Assembly: GCF_963668385.1 (NCBI RefSeq)
Contig: NZ_OY764327.1
Coordinates: 4,994,501 to 5,058,500, forward strand
Direction: 5' to 3'
DNA: 64,000 bases
Origin: an uncultured Carboxylicivirga sp.
GTDB lineage: Bacteria; Bacteroidota; Bacteroidia; Bacteroidales; Marinilabiliaceae
The notes beneath the pieces are model-generated. The model was not told the DNA's origin. It ran no database searches and saw nothing but the letters and a program-made list of their open reading frames with translations. Of this stretch, positions 9,762 through 16,908 are shown in pieces (positions within the stretch are counted from its first letter, which is position 1; each line of letters starts with the position of its first letter). Position numbers and translations under genes: made by a program.

Positions 9762-10421
9762 ATTATGTATAAAAAATCGATCTTTCTCTTCTCCTTTGGC
9801 AAACTTACTGTATAAAGATGATGCCTCATCTAAAGCTGCTTCTATTTTTGCCTGATCATCAAAACCAATAATAATCATCAGAAACTGCTTTGTATCATCA
9901 GTAACCATGGTACGCACCGAATCGCTGGTGGGTGTACCAAAAGCACCCTTCTCATCTCTGAAAACAGGTAAGTTTTCGATATTTAATTCACCACGACCAA
10001 TACCCTCGTATGGTTCGCCTTCCATCCCTTTACCCAATCTTACAGCTCCTTCAACGGTATTGTAATCATACCCACAAATGGAATAACCGGTTTTAACTGA
10101 TATCAAATTCAGAATATCAACCACATTATTAATATTATACAATCCCTTACCATTAGCCACTCGTCGCAATAGTGATTCTGCTGACGGACGATAACGGTTG
10201 GGATCTTTTCCCAATGCTTTATAAGCTTTTTTATTGGCTTTCACCGTTGCCATTTCGCGGATTGATTCGGGTGTTAATACAGGTTCGAGTGCTTTTAATT
10301 CATCACCCATTAAAGTAAGCAGCTCTTCATTGCTTTGTTCCACTTCAACCGAAATTAAAAAACCGCCCAGAATCAACTCTGGTAACGTTTCACTCACCGT
10401 TTTTTCAATGCTTATGGTCAT
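9750..10421 (-). CDS. B3/B4-domain protein (PheRS beta-like editing fold)
   Basis: A 223-residue protein with the B3/B4 domain that phenylalanyl-tRNA synthetase beta subunits use for editing. Seen: KANKKAYKALGKDPNRYRPSAESLLRR (split here: KALGKDPNRYRPS near 70-82), and NINNVVDILNLIS. Stand-alone members may act as tRNA or amino-acid editing factors; the function is unproven. The last three residues and the stop codon (A-N-Q-stop) are read from the right terminal repeat of the MITE-like element at 9537-9761, so the insertion seems to have replaced the original end of the gene. The protein otherwise looks full length. Confidence 0.8.
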   Translation of the reverse strand: MTISIEKTVSETLPELILGGFLISVEVEQSNEELLTLMGDELKALEPVLTPESIREMATVKANKKAYKALGKDPNRYRPSAESLLRRVANGKGLYNINNVVDILNLISVKTGYSICGYDYNTVEGAVRLGKGMEGEPYEGIGRGELNIENLPVFRDEKGAFGTPTSDSVRTMVTDDTKQFLMIIIGFDDQAKIEAALDEASSLYSKFAKGEEKDRFFIHNANQ

Positions 10422-10470
10422 ATTCAGGTAAATTGGTTTTGATTTACAAAGAAAGGAAATAAATGTTTAA

Positions 10471-10690
10471 CTGTGGATTTGTTGAGTTGTTAAGTTGATA
10501 GAAAGTCCGGAGTCCCAAGCACGAAGTCCGGAGAAAAGCTATTAGCTGTTGGTTTTTTGTTTAATTGTTTATTTGCTGAACTGTTGAATTGATATAGAGT
10601 CCGAAAGTCCGAAGTGGATAGTCCGGAAATAGCTAATGACTTTTTTGGTTGAAATGCAGATTTGTTGAACTGTTGAGTTAAAAAACAATT
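10471..10690. repeat. imperfect direct repeats of about 95 bp, intergenic
   Basis: Two and a half imperfect units, each running from a GATTTGTTGA(G/A)-type segment through GTTGA(A/G)TTGAT, AGTCCG(G)A and GAAGT boxes to TTTTTTG. The same AGTCCGAAGT words recur at 16840-16905 between iorB and iorA, and the GTTGAGTTGTT words at 23565-23640. No gene is supported in 10422-10800. Confidence 0.5.
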
Positions 10691-10800
10691 AAACAAATCA
10701 GCGATTCTACAACTCAACCATAGAAAAGAAAAGCCATCAGCTATTTCCTTGCCTCCTTTGCATATTTTCGACACTTTTGCAGCTCAAAACAAAAACCATT

Positions 10801-11463
10801 ATGATACCGGAAACAATCAAGGCTGTTTTTTTTGATATGGATGGAGTACTTTACGACTCAATGCCCAACCACGAATATACATGGCACGAAAGCATGAAAA
10901 CGGTTGGTATTGATTTTCCTGCCGAAGAGGCTTATATGAATGAGGGACGTCCGGGATTTTCAACTATCAAATATGCTTTTGAGAAATTTCTGAATCGCCC
11001 TGCCACAGAGCAAGATATAGACGAGGTATACGGTGTTAAAACCCGCCTGATGAAAGAATGCCCCGAAGCTCCTATCCTACCTGGCATGCAGGATTTAATT
11101 GCATATTTGAAAGCTAATAATATAAACGTATTTGTGGTTACCGGATCAAAACAACCCACTTTGGTTGATAAGCTCGACGCGCATTTTGGCGTTGCTAAAG
11201 AGAATATTGTTTCGGGTCGTGATGTAAAACAAGGTAAACCTCATCCTGAACCATATTTGATTGCTTTAGAGAAATCGGGTTTAGAAAAAGAACAATGTAT
11301 GGTGGTTGAAAATGCTCCGCTGGGAGTTGAATCAGCCAAAGCTGCCGGAATCTATACCATTGCTGTTAACACAGGTAAGTTAAAAGACCAGGTATTGTTG
11401 GATGCAGGTGCCGATCAGCTTTTTGCCAACACACAGCTTTTGTCTGATGAATTGATGAAATAA
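10801..11463 (+). CDS. HAD-family hydrolase, beta-phosphoglucomutase-like
   Basis: A 220-residue haloacid dehalogenase superfamily phosphatase or mutase. Motif I is DMDGVLYDS (12-20; nucleophile Asp12, acid/base Asp14), motif II lies in VVTGSK, motif III/IV in KQGKPHPEPYLIAL and VVENAPLGVESAKAAG. The helical cap inserted after motif I is the C1 type, as in beta-phosphoglucomutase and phosphoglycolate phosphatase. Substrate unknown. I start at the ATG at 10801 because the frame then begins directly before the first beta strand (IKAVFFDMDG); the 8 codons upstream look like leader. A possible promoter (TTG and CACTTTTG) lies just upstream. Confidence 0.85.
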   Translation: MIPETIKAVFFDMDGVLYDSMPNHEYTWHESMKTVGIDFPAEEAYMNEGRPGFSTIKYAFEKFLNRPATEQDIDEVYGVKTRLMKECPEAPILPGMQDLIAYLKANNINVFVVTGSKQPTLVDKLDAHFGVAKENIVSGRDVKQGKPHPEPYLIALEKSGLEKEQCMVVENAPLGVESAKAAGIYTIAVNTGKLKDQVLLDAGADQLFANTQLLSDELMK

Positions 11464-11478
11464 AAACCTCTAAGGCCT

Positions 11479-11785
11479 GCAATATACAAACGCATAATGC
11501 AGTCATTTCAAAGATTACAATATAGGTTTGCAAATTACTCCACTTTTTTGCCGGATGAGCTTTATACGTTTACATATTGCTCCACTTTTTTGTCGAACAA
11601 GCTTTATATGTTTGCATATTGCTCCACTTTTTTAAAAGATGGCTTTTTAGGTTTGCAAATTACTCCACCTATTTATAAGATGAGCTTTATACGTTTGTAT
11701 AATGCTCCACTTTTGCGTCGGGCGAGCTTTATACGTTTGTATATTGCTCAATTTTTTAAAAAGACGACTTTTTAGGTTTAAATAT
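11479..11785. repeat. 42-bp tandem repeat (minisatellite)
   Basis: About six degenerate units start at 11534, 11576, 11618, 11659, 11701 and 11743, so the period is 42, 42, 41, 42, 42. Each unit holds A(T)T(G/A)CTCCACTTTT and GAGCTTTATACGTTTG-like boxes. A 14-bp word GCAATATACAAACG at 11479-11492 is the exact inverse of 11734-11747. Because 42 is a multiple of three the array can be read as a 14-residue peptide repeat, but one unit is 41 bp and no start signal is evident; I regard it as non-coding. There are no unique spacers, so it is not a CRISPR array. Confidence 0.75.
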
Positions 11786-11877
11786 TACCTGACTTTTTTT
11801 GCTGGATAAGGCTTAAAGGTTAGCTGTAGTCTCAATATCGTATACGTTAAATGGATAATTTGAAGCTTAGATATTAA

Positions 11878-12042
11878 TTAACTTCGTCTCTTTCTCTCCA
11901 CTACCTGCCCCAAATAATAGGCTCCTAATATGGGAATCAATATAAAACCCAAATATTTTTCAAGGATGCCGGTATTAACTAATACTGTTAAAATTACGGC
12001 TGATATAAGTACAAAAAGTAAGTCGTAGTAGATCTTTTTCAT
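11878..12042 (-). CDS. small membrane protein, 54 residues
   Basis: ATG at 12042 opens a 54-codon frame ending in TAA at 11878-11880. The product has a short basic start (MKKIYYD), a hydrophobic helix (about 8-25), a short linker (NTGILEKY), a second hydrophobic helix (about 31-46) and a basic tail (VERKRRS), as expected for a two-pass inner-membrane protein with both ends in the cytoplasm. No family recognised. It lies between a minisatellite and an orphan antitoxin-like gene. The regular topology makes a real gene likely despite its small size. Confidence 0.55.
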   Translation of the reverse strand: MKKIYYDLLFVLISAVILTVLVNTGILEKYLGFILIPILGAYYLGQVVERKRRS

Positions 12043-12162
12043 TATTGGGGGTGGTTTTTATTTATGCAATTTATTTTGATTTTACACCTCTAATAGTTTG
12101 TAAGTTTTAAGGCAGAAGGCAGTAGATTATTTATAATCCAAATGAAAAATTAATCACAAATA

Positions 12163-12387
12163 CTATCTATATATTTTATGAGCTTCCTCTTGAGAGTGAG
12201 TTCTTCCTTCTTCAAAATCTTCTAAACCTCTATTAATCGAATCCAGTTCATCTTTCTTTAAAGCGTCCCACCAATCATCTGATTTTGAATAATCATCCTT
12301 GATCTTAGAAAGCTTCTCTATAATTGAGGTATCATTCAGCTTAGATATCCACTCAATTAAACTCAGTTTTTCGGTTTGAATATTCAT
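12163..12387 (-). CDS. type II antitoxin-like protein without a visible toxin
   Basis: A 74-residue acidic protein from the ATG at 12387 (MNIQTEKLSLIEWISKL...). Such small Bacteroidota proteins, with a KLSLIEWISKLND start and a GLEDFEEGRTHSQEEAHKIY tail, are usually found as the first gene of RelE/ParE-type toxin-antitoxin pairs. Here the 120 bp downstream hold no toxin, only the 54-residue membrane protein further on, so it is an orphan. A TAnnTTTG box (TATTTTTG, 12410-12417) about 22 nt upstream of 12387 supports this start over the longer frame to 12441. Function inferred from family resemblance only. Confidence 0.55.
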   Translation of the reverse strand: MNIQTEKLSLIEWISKLNDTSIIEKLSKIKDDYSKSDDWWDALKKDELDSINRGLEDFEEGRTHSQEEAHKIYR

Positions 12388-12478
12388 AACTAAATCATTT
12401 GGTTTGGTACAAAAATAGTTGTCATAAAATTGTATAACCACTATGAATTAACATTAATAACCGATTAAATATATATTC

Positions 12479-12600
12479 AACCTCGCTGAGGTTGATTGGT
12501 CATTTACATTTCACTTATCTATAAATATTTATCTCCGCTGGAGATAATAAAACAACTTCAGGGAAGTTGAATATTTATAGAAATAATAAGTCTACCCTAT
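12479..12600. repeat. hairpin-rich intergenic element
   Basis: A 12-bp perfect inverted repeat, TCTATAAATATT (12518-12529) and its complement (12570-12581), encloses two short hairpins (ATCTCCGCTGGAGAT and CAACTTCAGGGAAGTTG). A further hairpin, CAACCTCGCTGAGGTTG, lies at 12479-12495. The plan (outer stem around several short hairpins) resembles the MITE-like element at 9537-9761 but the sequence differs. It probably belongs to another REP/MITE-type family. Nothing else is visible in 12388-12748. Confidence 0.55.
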
Positions 12601-12748
12601 TAATAACAATCCCAGCGGAATTGCATATCACATAGGCGTTTCTATGTTTTTCTACATTTTTAATCGGACAGTAATGATAAATTAATAATTCTCATCATCT
12701 GGCAAATCATCTAACCGTCTAAAGTCTATTCATCTACCAATCTAGTAT

Positions 12749-13774
12749 CTACACTGCAAACACCCAATAATTAAAGATATAGCCAACAATTACAATTCCG
12801 GTTGCTACCACTCCCACAAAAACGGCAATCAATTGCCACTTCAGTACTTTCTTCAAAATCACTATTTCGGGAAGTGAGAGACCAATAACCGACATCATAA
12901 AAGCCAGAGCAGTACCTAACGAAACTCCTTTTTCGATTAAAACACTAACAATGGGAATGATACCTGCAGCATTGGAATAAAGCGGCACTCCAACCACAAT
13001 TGCCAGAAGAACCGAATACCAGTTATCAGCTCCTAATGCACGCGCCAAAAAATCATCGGGCACATAGCCATGCGCTCCGGCACCAATGGCAATACCTGCT
13101 ATCACATAAATCCAAATCTTGCCTACTATCTCTTTAACTGAGTCAAGACCAGCTTTTATACGATCGTTAAAAGTCAATTGAGGAAGTTCCATGGCTTGCT
13201 GGTTCGATTTTACCTCAAATACCCAATCAGCCACATATTTCTGAAGCTTTAATTTCTCAAGAATATAACCGGCAGTTATGGCTACAATTAAACCGGTAGC
13301 CACATAAATTAATGCCACCTTCCAACCAAATAAACCCACCAACATTACCAAAGCCACCTCGTTAATCATTGGGGCAGCAATCAAAAACGAAAAGGTTACT
13401 CCCACAGGTATTCCTGCTTCCACAAAGCCTAAAAACAATGGTATAGCCGAACAAGAACAAAATGGCGTTACAATCCCCAACAGAGATGCCATAATATTAC
13501 CCACAAAAAGAGGTTTACCTTCCAATGCCTTTCGGGTTTTCTCAGCCGAGAAATACGATCGTACAATCCCCACCAGAAAAATAATCAGAACCAATAACAG
13601 TAGAACTTTAGGTACTTCAAAAATAAAGAAACGTAATGATTCAGTCAGATGTGCACCCGCTTCCATCCCTATCAGGTCATCAATAATAAAATCAGAGATG
13701 GGTGCCAGATACATGTAAACGATCACCCAGGCAACAAGGGCACTTAATAGCGCTATAATTCTTTTTGTATTCAT
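12749..13774 (-). CDS. ArsP/YraQ-type permease
   Basis: A 341-residue membrane protein with about eight helices. The segment TPFCSCSAIPLFLGFVEAGIPVG carries the CSCS motif of the permease family (DUF318) that includes ArsP, an exporter of trivalent organoarsenicals, and SO_0444-type metal exporters. The ATG at 13774 begins a normal charged leader and first helix and lies 2 nt after the ArsG-like stop, so the two are translationally coupled; 25 extra codons upstream would overlap that gene. Last gene of the arsenical-type operon. Exact substrate (organoarsenical or metal) is inferred from neighbours. Confidence 0.8.
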   Translation of the reverse strand: MNTKRIIALLSALVAWVIVYMYLAPISDFIIDDLIGMEAGAHLTESLRFFIFEVPKVLLLLVLIIFLVGIVRSYFSAEKTRKALEGKPLFVGNIMASLLGIVTPFCSCSAIPLFLGFVEAGIPVGVTFSFLIAAPMINEVALVMLVGLFGWKVALIYVATGLIVAITAGYILEKLKLQKYVADWVFEVKSNQQAMELPQLTFNDRIKAGLDSVKEIVGKIWIYVIAGIAIGAGAHGYVPDDFLARALGADNWYSVLLAIVVGVPLYSNAAGIIPIVSVLIEKGVSLGTALAFMMSVIGLSLPEIVILKKVLKWQLIAVFVGVVATGIVIVGYIFNYWVFAV

Positions 13775-13776
13775 TT

Positions 13777-14478
13777 TTAAATCCAGACTGAAATTGTATA
13801 ATATATTCCTATGCCCACAAAGGCTACTGCCACTACGCGACGAAACCACACTTCGAAGGATTTTATCTTATTATATAATGATCCCACGCCCGAAACCGTA
13901 TAGGCCAACAACCATGCAAAAATTACAACAGGAATTCCGGTGGCCATAGCAAAAACAGGAGGCAAAATCATACCTGCAGAACTATCAATGGTTAAAGGAA
14001 TAAGCATTCCAAAAAACAACACTCCGCTATATGGGCAAAAAGTAAGGGCAAATAAAACACCCAGCAAAAAAGCATCTAAATAGCTGTGCTCTTTCTTATT
14101 CTGAAACCGCGAAGTTAGTCCACCCACTCCCCAAAGCTTCAGATTGATAACACCCAACATTACCAAGCCTATGATAATAAGAGCTGGTCCCAGAATTTTT
14201 TCGCCATATTGCTGAAAAACACCTGCAATCTTTATCTGATCGGCTCCTAAAACCAATACAGCAGCCAGCAACGAATAGGAAAAAACGCGCCCTAAAGTAT
14301 AAACCAAACCATTGATAAAAACCTTGTTTCGGTTTTCAATATCCTTACTGATAAAGCCAATGGCTGTAATATTACTTGCCAGAGGACAAGGGCTTATGGC
14401 TGTCATTAAACCCAGCAACAAAGCCGACCAAACAGGTGCAGAACTGTTGCTGTATAAACTATTCAGAAATTCTTCCAT
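13777..14478 (-). CDS. arsG: ArsG-like (CcdA/DsbD-fold) efflux permease
   Basis: A 233-residue protein with six or more membrane helices of the CcdA/DsbD transmembrane fold. MTAISPCPLASNITAIGF near the first helix and TFCPYSGVLFFG near the fourth place the two conserved Cys-Pro pairs. This variety is known as the aromatic aminobenzylarsenical efflux permease ArsG in arsEFG operons, alongside two thioredoxin-like proteins, exactly the neighbours seen here. It could alternatively carry electrons across the membrane like CcdA. A 339-bp gap separates it from arsF. Confidence 0.7.
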   Translation of the reverse strand: MEEFLNSLYSNSSAPVWSALLLGLMTAISPCPLASNITAIGFISKDIENRNKVFINGLVYTLGRVFSYSLLAAVLVLGADQIKIAGVFQQYGEKILGPALIIIGLVMLGVINLKLWGVGGLTSRFQNKKEHSYLDAFLLGVLFALTFCPYSGVLFFGMLIPLTIDSSAGMILPPVFAMATGIPVVIFAWLLAYTVSGVGSLYNKIKSFEVWFRRVVAVAFVGIGIYYTISVWI

Positions 14479-14817
14479 TTTATTAGTTTGTTAGCCCCGA
14501 TAACCATCGGGTGGCAACTCACAATTAATTTTCCTATCTAATCTTCATTTGATTTTGTTTCTTTATCAACACCGCTCAAGCCGCGGAGGCTTTTGGCTTC
14601 ACCGATTTTCAATTCATTTCTTGCCTTGATGCAAGAAACAGAAACAAAGAAAATCAAGGCTGCATAATTAATGACTCTTGTTATTTGTTGAACTTAAGTG
14701 CGGCCAGGTGATCTTCGAACAAGTTCTCAGCTTCCTGGTCTTACTAAATCTCAACTTCACAACAATCATCATTAATTATGAGGCCATACTAAAAAGTTAA
14801 AGTATCTGCCATAATTA
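14479..14817. other. intergenic gap inside the ars-like operon with repeat-like sequence
   Basis: No open frame of note. The part 14560-14670 (CCGCTCAAGCCGCGGAGGC, then CTTGCCTTGATGCAAGAAACAG and AAAATCAAGGCTGC) resembles dispersed repeats that are common between genes of Bacteroidota; it includes the hairpin GCCGCGGAGGC-type and TTGCCTTGATGCAAG. Its presence suggests an insertion that split the operon, so arsG may need its own promoter; I could not identify one. Confidence 0.4.
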
Positions 14818-15228
14818 CTATAACAGTGGATCGATTTTTTCTTTGATCAGTGCTTTGAGTTTATCTGGATTACTGCGGGCATTCATAAAAGCTTCGCTTG
14901 TAAGATTGATTTTAGCATCACCGGCAACAATTAATAAAGTCTGCCCCGAAACACCTAAATCGTTTCCTTTAGTTTTACCAGCCTCTTCATCCAAATTACA
15001 ACTCTCGAAGCTTACTTTTTCGGCATAATTATCGGCAATGGCTTGTTTGGTTACCTCCTCAACAGCATTGCAGGTAGCACAACGGCGGTTAAAATGAAAA
15101 TAATATACTTCTACTTGATCTGCTTTGGCAAGGCTTGCAGTTTCCTTGCTTTTCGAACTTCCTGAAGAACAGCTTACACTTAGTATAAGAAAGGTAAGAG
15201 CTGTAGCGATTAAAGTTAAATTTTTCAT
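14818..15228 (-). CDS. arsF: ArsF-like thioredoxin-fold lipoprotein
   Basis: A 136-residue protein with a lipoprotein signal (lipobox LSVSC, Cys20) and a thioredoxin-like domain with the motif RRCATCNAVE (CXXC) followed by a second Cys in FESCNLDEE. It matches the family called nitrophenyl compound nitroreductase subunit ArsF, thought to work with ArsE in reducing aromatic nitro-arsenicals. It is probably anchored on the periplasmic side. Its start codon and the ArsE stop share position 15228, so the two are coupled. Role in arsenic chemistry is inferred from the family name and context. Confidence 0.7.
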   Translation of the reverse strand: MKNLTLIATALTFLILSVSCSSGSSKSKETASLAKADQVEVYYFHFNRRCATCNAVEEVTKQAIADNYAEKVSFESCNLDEEAGKTKGNDLGVSGQTLLIVAGDAKINLTSEAFMNARSNPDKLKALIKEKIDPLL

Positions 15229-15470
15229 TATTTAGCTTGTTGAGTTAGTATTCCTTTCATTATAGTGATATCAGGTAATTGCCCTGACAAAACAACTTTA
15301 CCATCCACTACCAAACCAGGGGTTTGCATAATGCCATACGACATAATTTTTTGGATATCCTCTACTTTTTCTACGGTAGCCTCTAACTGAAGCTCTTCAA
15401 CAGCTTGTTTGGTAACGGCTTCTAGTGTCTTACACTTTTTACAACCAGTTCCTAAAACTTTAATTTCCAT
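15228..15470 (-). CDS. arsE: ArsE-like small thioredoxin
   Basis: An 80-residue redox-active thioredoxin-like protein: EIKVLGTGCKKCKTLE with CXXC at about 9-12, and cis-Pro segment MQTPGLVVDGKVV near 50-62. This is the glutaredoxin-like family 3 (MTH895-type) fold. It follows arsR and precedes arsF, as in arsEFG operons. A copy of the ArsR-type palindrome lies just upstream (15504-15521). Cytoplasmic location expected because no signal peptide is present. Confidence 0.75.
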   Translation of the reverse strand: MEIKVLGTGCKKCKTLEAVTKQAVEELQLEATVEKVEDIQKIMSYGIMQTPGLVVDGKVVLSGQLPDITIMKGILTQQAK

Positions 15471-15503
15471 AGTATTTTTAATTAAGTGTTTAGTTTGTTC
15501 GCA

Positions 15504-15521
15504 GTTCGTAAAACAACGAAC
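15504..15521 (-). promoter_or_regulatory. second GTTCG-N8-CGAAC palindrome (putative ArsR operator)
   Basis: GTTCG at 15504-15508, eight bases, CGAAC at 15517-15521. It repeats exactly the arms and spacing of the palindrome at the arsR transcription start (15847-15864) and lies between arsR and arsE. Confidence 0.55.
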
Positions 15522-15542
15522 TAATATTTCAAAAAATTTTTC

Positions 15543-15839
15543 TTACAACTTTAAAAACTCGCGAAACAGATTCTGAGCTTCTTCCCAATTCTCCTTATTA
15601 ACGCAATATTTAATCTTAGGAGCTTCTATTTCGCCCTGTATCAAACCTGCATCTTTTAGTTCTTTCAAATGCTGCGAAAGAGTTGATTTAACAATGGGCA
15701 ATTCTTCGGTTAAATCTCCACTGTAACAACAACTTTGTTTCGACAACAATTCAAGAATATACATTCGGATAGGATGCCCCATTGCCTTGGCATAACGGGC
15801 TACCTTCTTTTGCTTTTCTGTCGGAACTTCTTTAAACAT
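15543..15839 (-). CDS. arsR: ArsR-family transcriptional repressor
   Basis: A 98-residue winged-helix repressor. The helix-turn-helix lies at about residues 45-66 (IVKSTLSQHLKELKDAGLI). The pair SCC near residue 38, just before the recognition region, could provide As(III) or metal thiol ligands. First gene of the arsE-arsF-arsG-arsP unit. I start at the ATG at 15839; a GTG two codons earlier would extend into the operator. The promoter (15864-15893) and palindromic operators nearby point to autorepression. Confidence 0.85.
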   Translation of the reverse strand: MFKEVPTEKQKKVARYAKAMGHPIRMYILELLSKQSCCYSGDLTEELPIVKSTLSQHLKELKDAGLIQGEIEAPKIKYCVNKENWEEAQNLFREFLKL

Positions 15840-15846
15840 AGACACT

Positions 15847-15864
15847 GTTCGTTAATTACCGAAC
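15847..15864 (-). promoter_or_regulatory. palindrome at the arsR transcription start (putative operator)
   Basis: GTTCG (15847-15851), eight bases, CGAAC (15860-15864). It abuts the -7 box and covers the predicted start of transcription about 15857, the usual place for an ArsR operator. An identical arm-and-spacing copy lies at 15504-15521. Confidence 0.65.
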
Positions 15865-15893
15865 AAAGGTAAGGATTGATTTTAAAATACAAA
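15864..15893 (-). promoter_or_regulatory. Bacteroidota-type promoter of arsR
   Basis: On the minus strand: TTTG (15890-15893), 18-nt spacer, TACCTTTG (15864-15871), a full match to the TTTG / TAnnTTTG consensus. Confidence 0.7.
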
Positions 15894-15993
15894 TGGTTTT
15901 AATGAATTTTTATGAGAAGAAGCCTCTCCTATAAATTGAAGAAGCCGACCGCAATTGCAGGCCGACTTCAGAAGGAGTATTTTAATAAGACAA

Positions 15994-16204
15994 GCGAATC
16001 AACAGTTGAACCCACTTTGGGGTTCCTATATAATACGTTCATATTCCACGGGTTCCACCCACGGCTATTCATATTAAATTCCTTCAGGATTTATAAATGT
16101 CCGAAGGACATTAACAATAATAGCCTCGTGCGGAGCGCGGGGTGACTATTTGACTAATGATACAACCCCGAAAGTGGGTTGAACTATGATATTTATTGAT
16201 TCGC
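15994..16204. mobile_element. MITE-like hairpin element, copy 2
   Basis: A 211-bp close relative of the element at 9537-9761, with the same ends GCGAATCAA (15994-16002) and TTGATTCGC (16196-16204), same inner inverted repeat and same four hairpins. The 8-bp word ATAAGACA stands on both sides (15985-15992 and 16205-16212), a good candidate for a target-site duplication. It lies in the same orientation as copy 1, between arsR and iorB. No protein is encoded. Confidence 0.8.
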
Positions 16205-16212
16205 ATAAGACA

Positions 16213-16806
16213 TTAATTCATATGAGCTAAGGCTTCTTCGGTAGCCTGTTTCCCAGCCCGAAGTGCTTTCAAATTGACTTCAACCACCTTTTCTCCTTTA
16301 CGATCAAATATTTTTCGTATCCCCTCCTCCAAAGCGTCATAAGCAATATCAATAAAGGGTGATGCAGCACCCAGCATTACAATATTAGAAGCTCGTCGAT
16401 TACCTACTTCTCCGGCTATTTTATCGGCATCGATAGCAATATGATTGGGCTGCTTTTGAATTTCTGCTATCACCTTATCCATATCCGGATACTCTGGAAT
16501 ATTTACAAAAGGAGTTGTATTGGTCACAAGCCATCCTTTCTTTGATAAAAATGGAAGATATCGTAACGATTCCATTGGTTCTACAGACAAAATAATATCC
16601 GCTTTGCCCTTAGGAATTAGGTCCGATGCAATAGGTTGTGAACTCAAGCGCAAATGCGATTGCACATCACCACCTCTCTGGCTCATACCATGCACTTCGG
16701 CTTGTTTGAGGTAAAGGTTATTATCCACAGCAGCCATACCAATTGTTGCGGCTATCGATAATATCCCTTGTCCGCCTACTCCTGCTAAAACTATATCTGA
16801 TTTCAT
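16213..16806 (-). CDS. iorB: indolepyruvate ferredoxin oxidoreductase, beta subunit
   Basis: A 197-residue gamma-domain subunit of the 2-oxoacid:ferredoxin oxidoreductase family: IVLAGVGGQGILSIAATIG at the start and AEVHGMSQRGGDVQSHLR near 36-53 are diagnostic of IorB. With IorA it oxidises aryl pyruvates from aromatic amino acids to aryl-acetyl-CoA, reducing ferredoxin in the cytoplasm. Lies downstream of iorA with a 102-bp spacer containing AGTCCGAAG-type repeats. Confidence 0.9.
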   Translation of the reverse strand: MKSDIVLAGVGGQGILSIAATIGMAAVDNNLYLKQAEVHGMSQRGGDVQSHLRLSSQPIASDLIPKGKADIILSVEPMESLRYLPFLSKKGWLVTNTTPFVNIPEYPDMDKVIAEIQKQPNHIAIDADKIAGEVGNRRASNIVMLGAASPFIDIAYDALEEGIRKIFDRKGEKVVEVNLKALRAGKQATEEALAHMN

Positions 16807-16908
16807 GTTTTAATTATCAATGGTTAGTTGTTAATGATTAATTATAAGTCCGAAGTGGCAAGTCCGGTGTCCGTTTCCTTCGGACTATCTACTAAGGACT
16901 TCGGACTC

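Noticed and set aside
10490-10774. 94-codon minus-strand open frame
   Set aside because: It reads through the imperfect AGTCCGGAGT/GTTGAGTTGTT direct repeats and has no protein-like composition.
11497-11775. 92-codon open frame over the 42-bp repeats
   Set aside because: It is the direct translation of a degenerate minisatellite, one unit is out of step at 41 bp, and no start signal or conserved fold is evident.
11534-11785. Possible CRISPR array
   Set aside because: The units are contiguous and degenerate with no unique spacers, and no cas genes are near.
12775-13849. 25-codon extension of the ArsP-like permease
   Set aside because: It would overlap the ArsG-like gene by 73 bp and add a Ser/Gly/Arg-rich leader not seen in the family.
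15912-16145. 77-codon plus-strand open frame
   Set aside because: It runs through most of MITE-like copy 2; the frame is not kept in copy 1.
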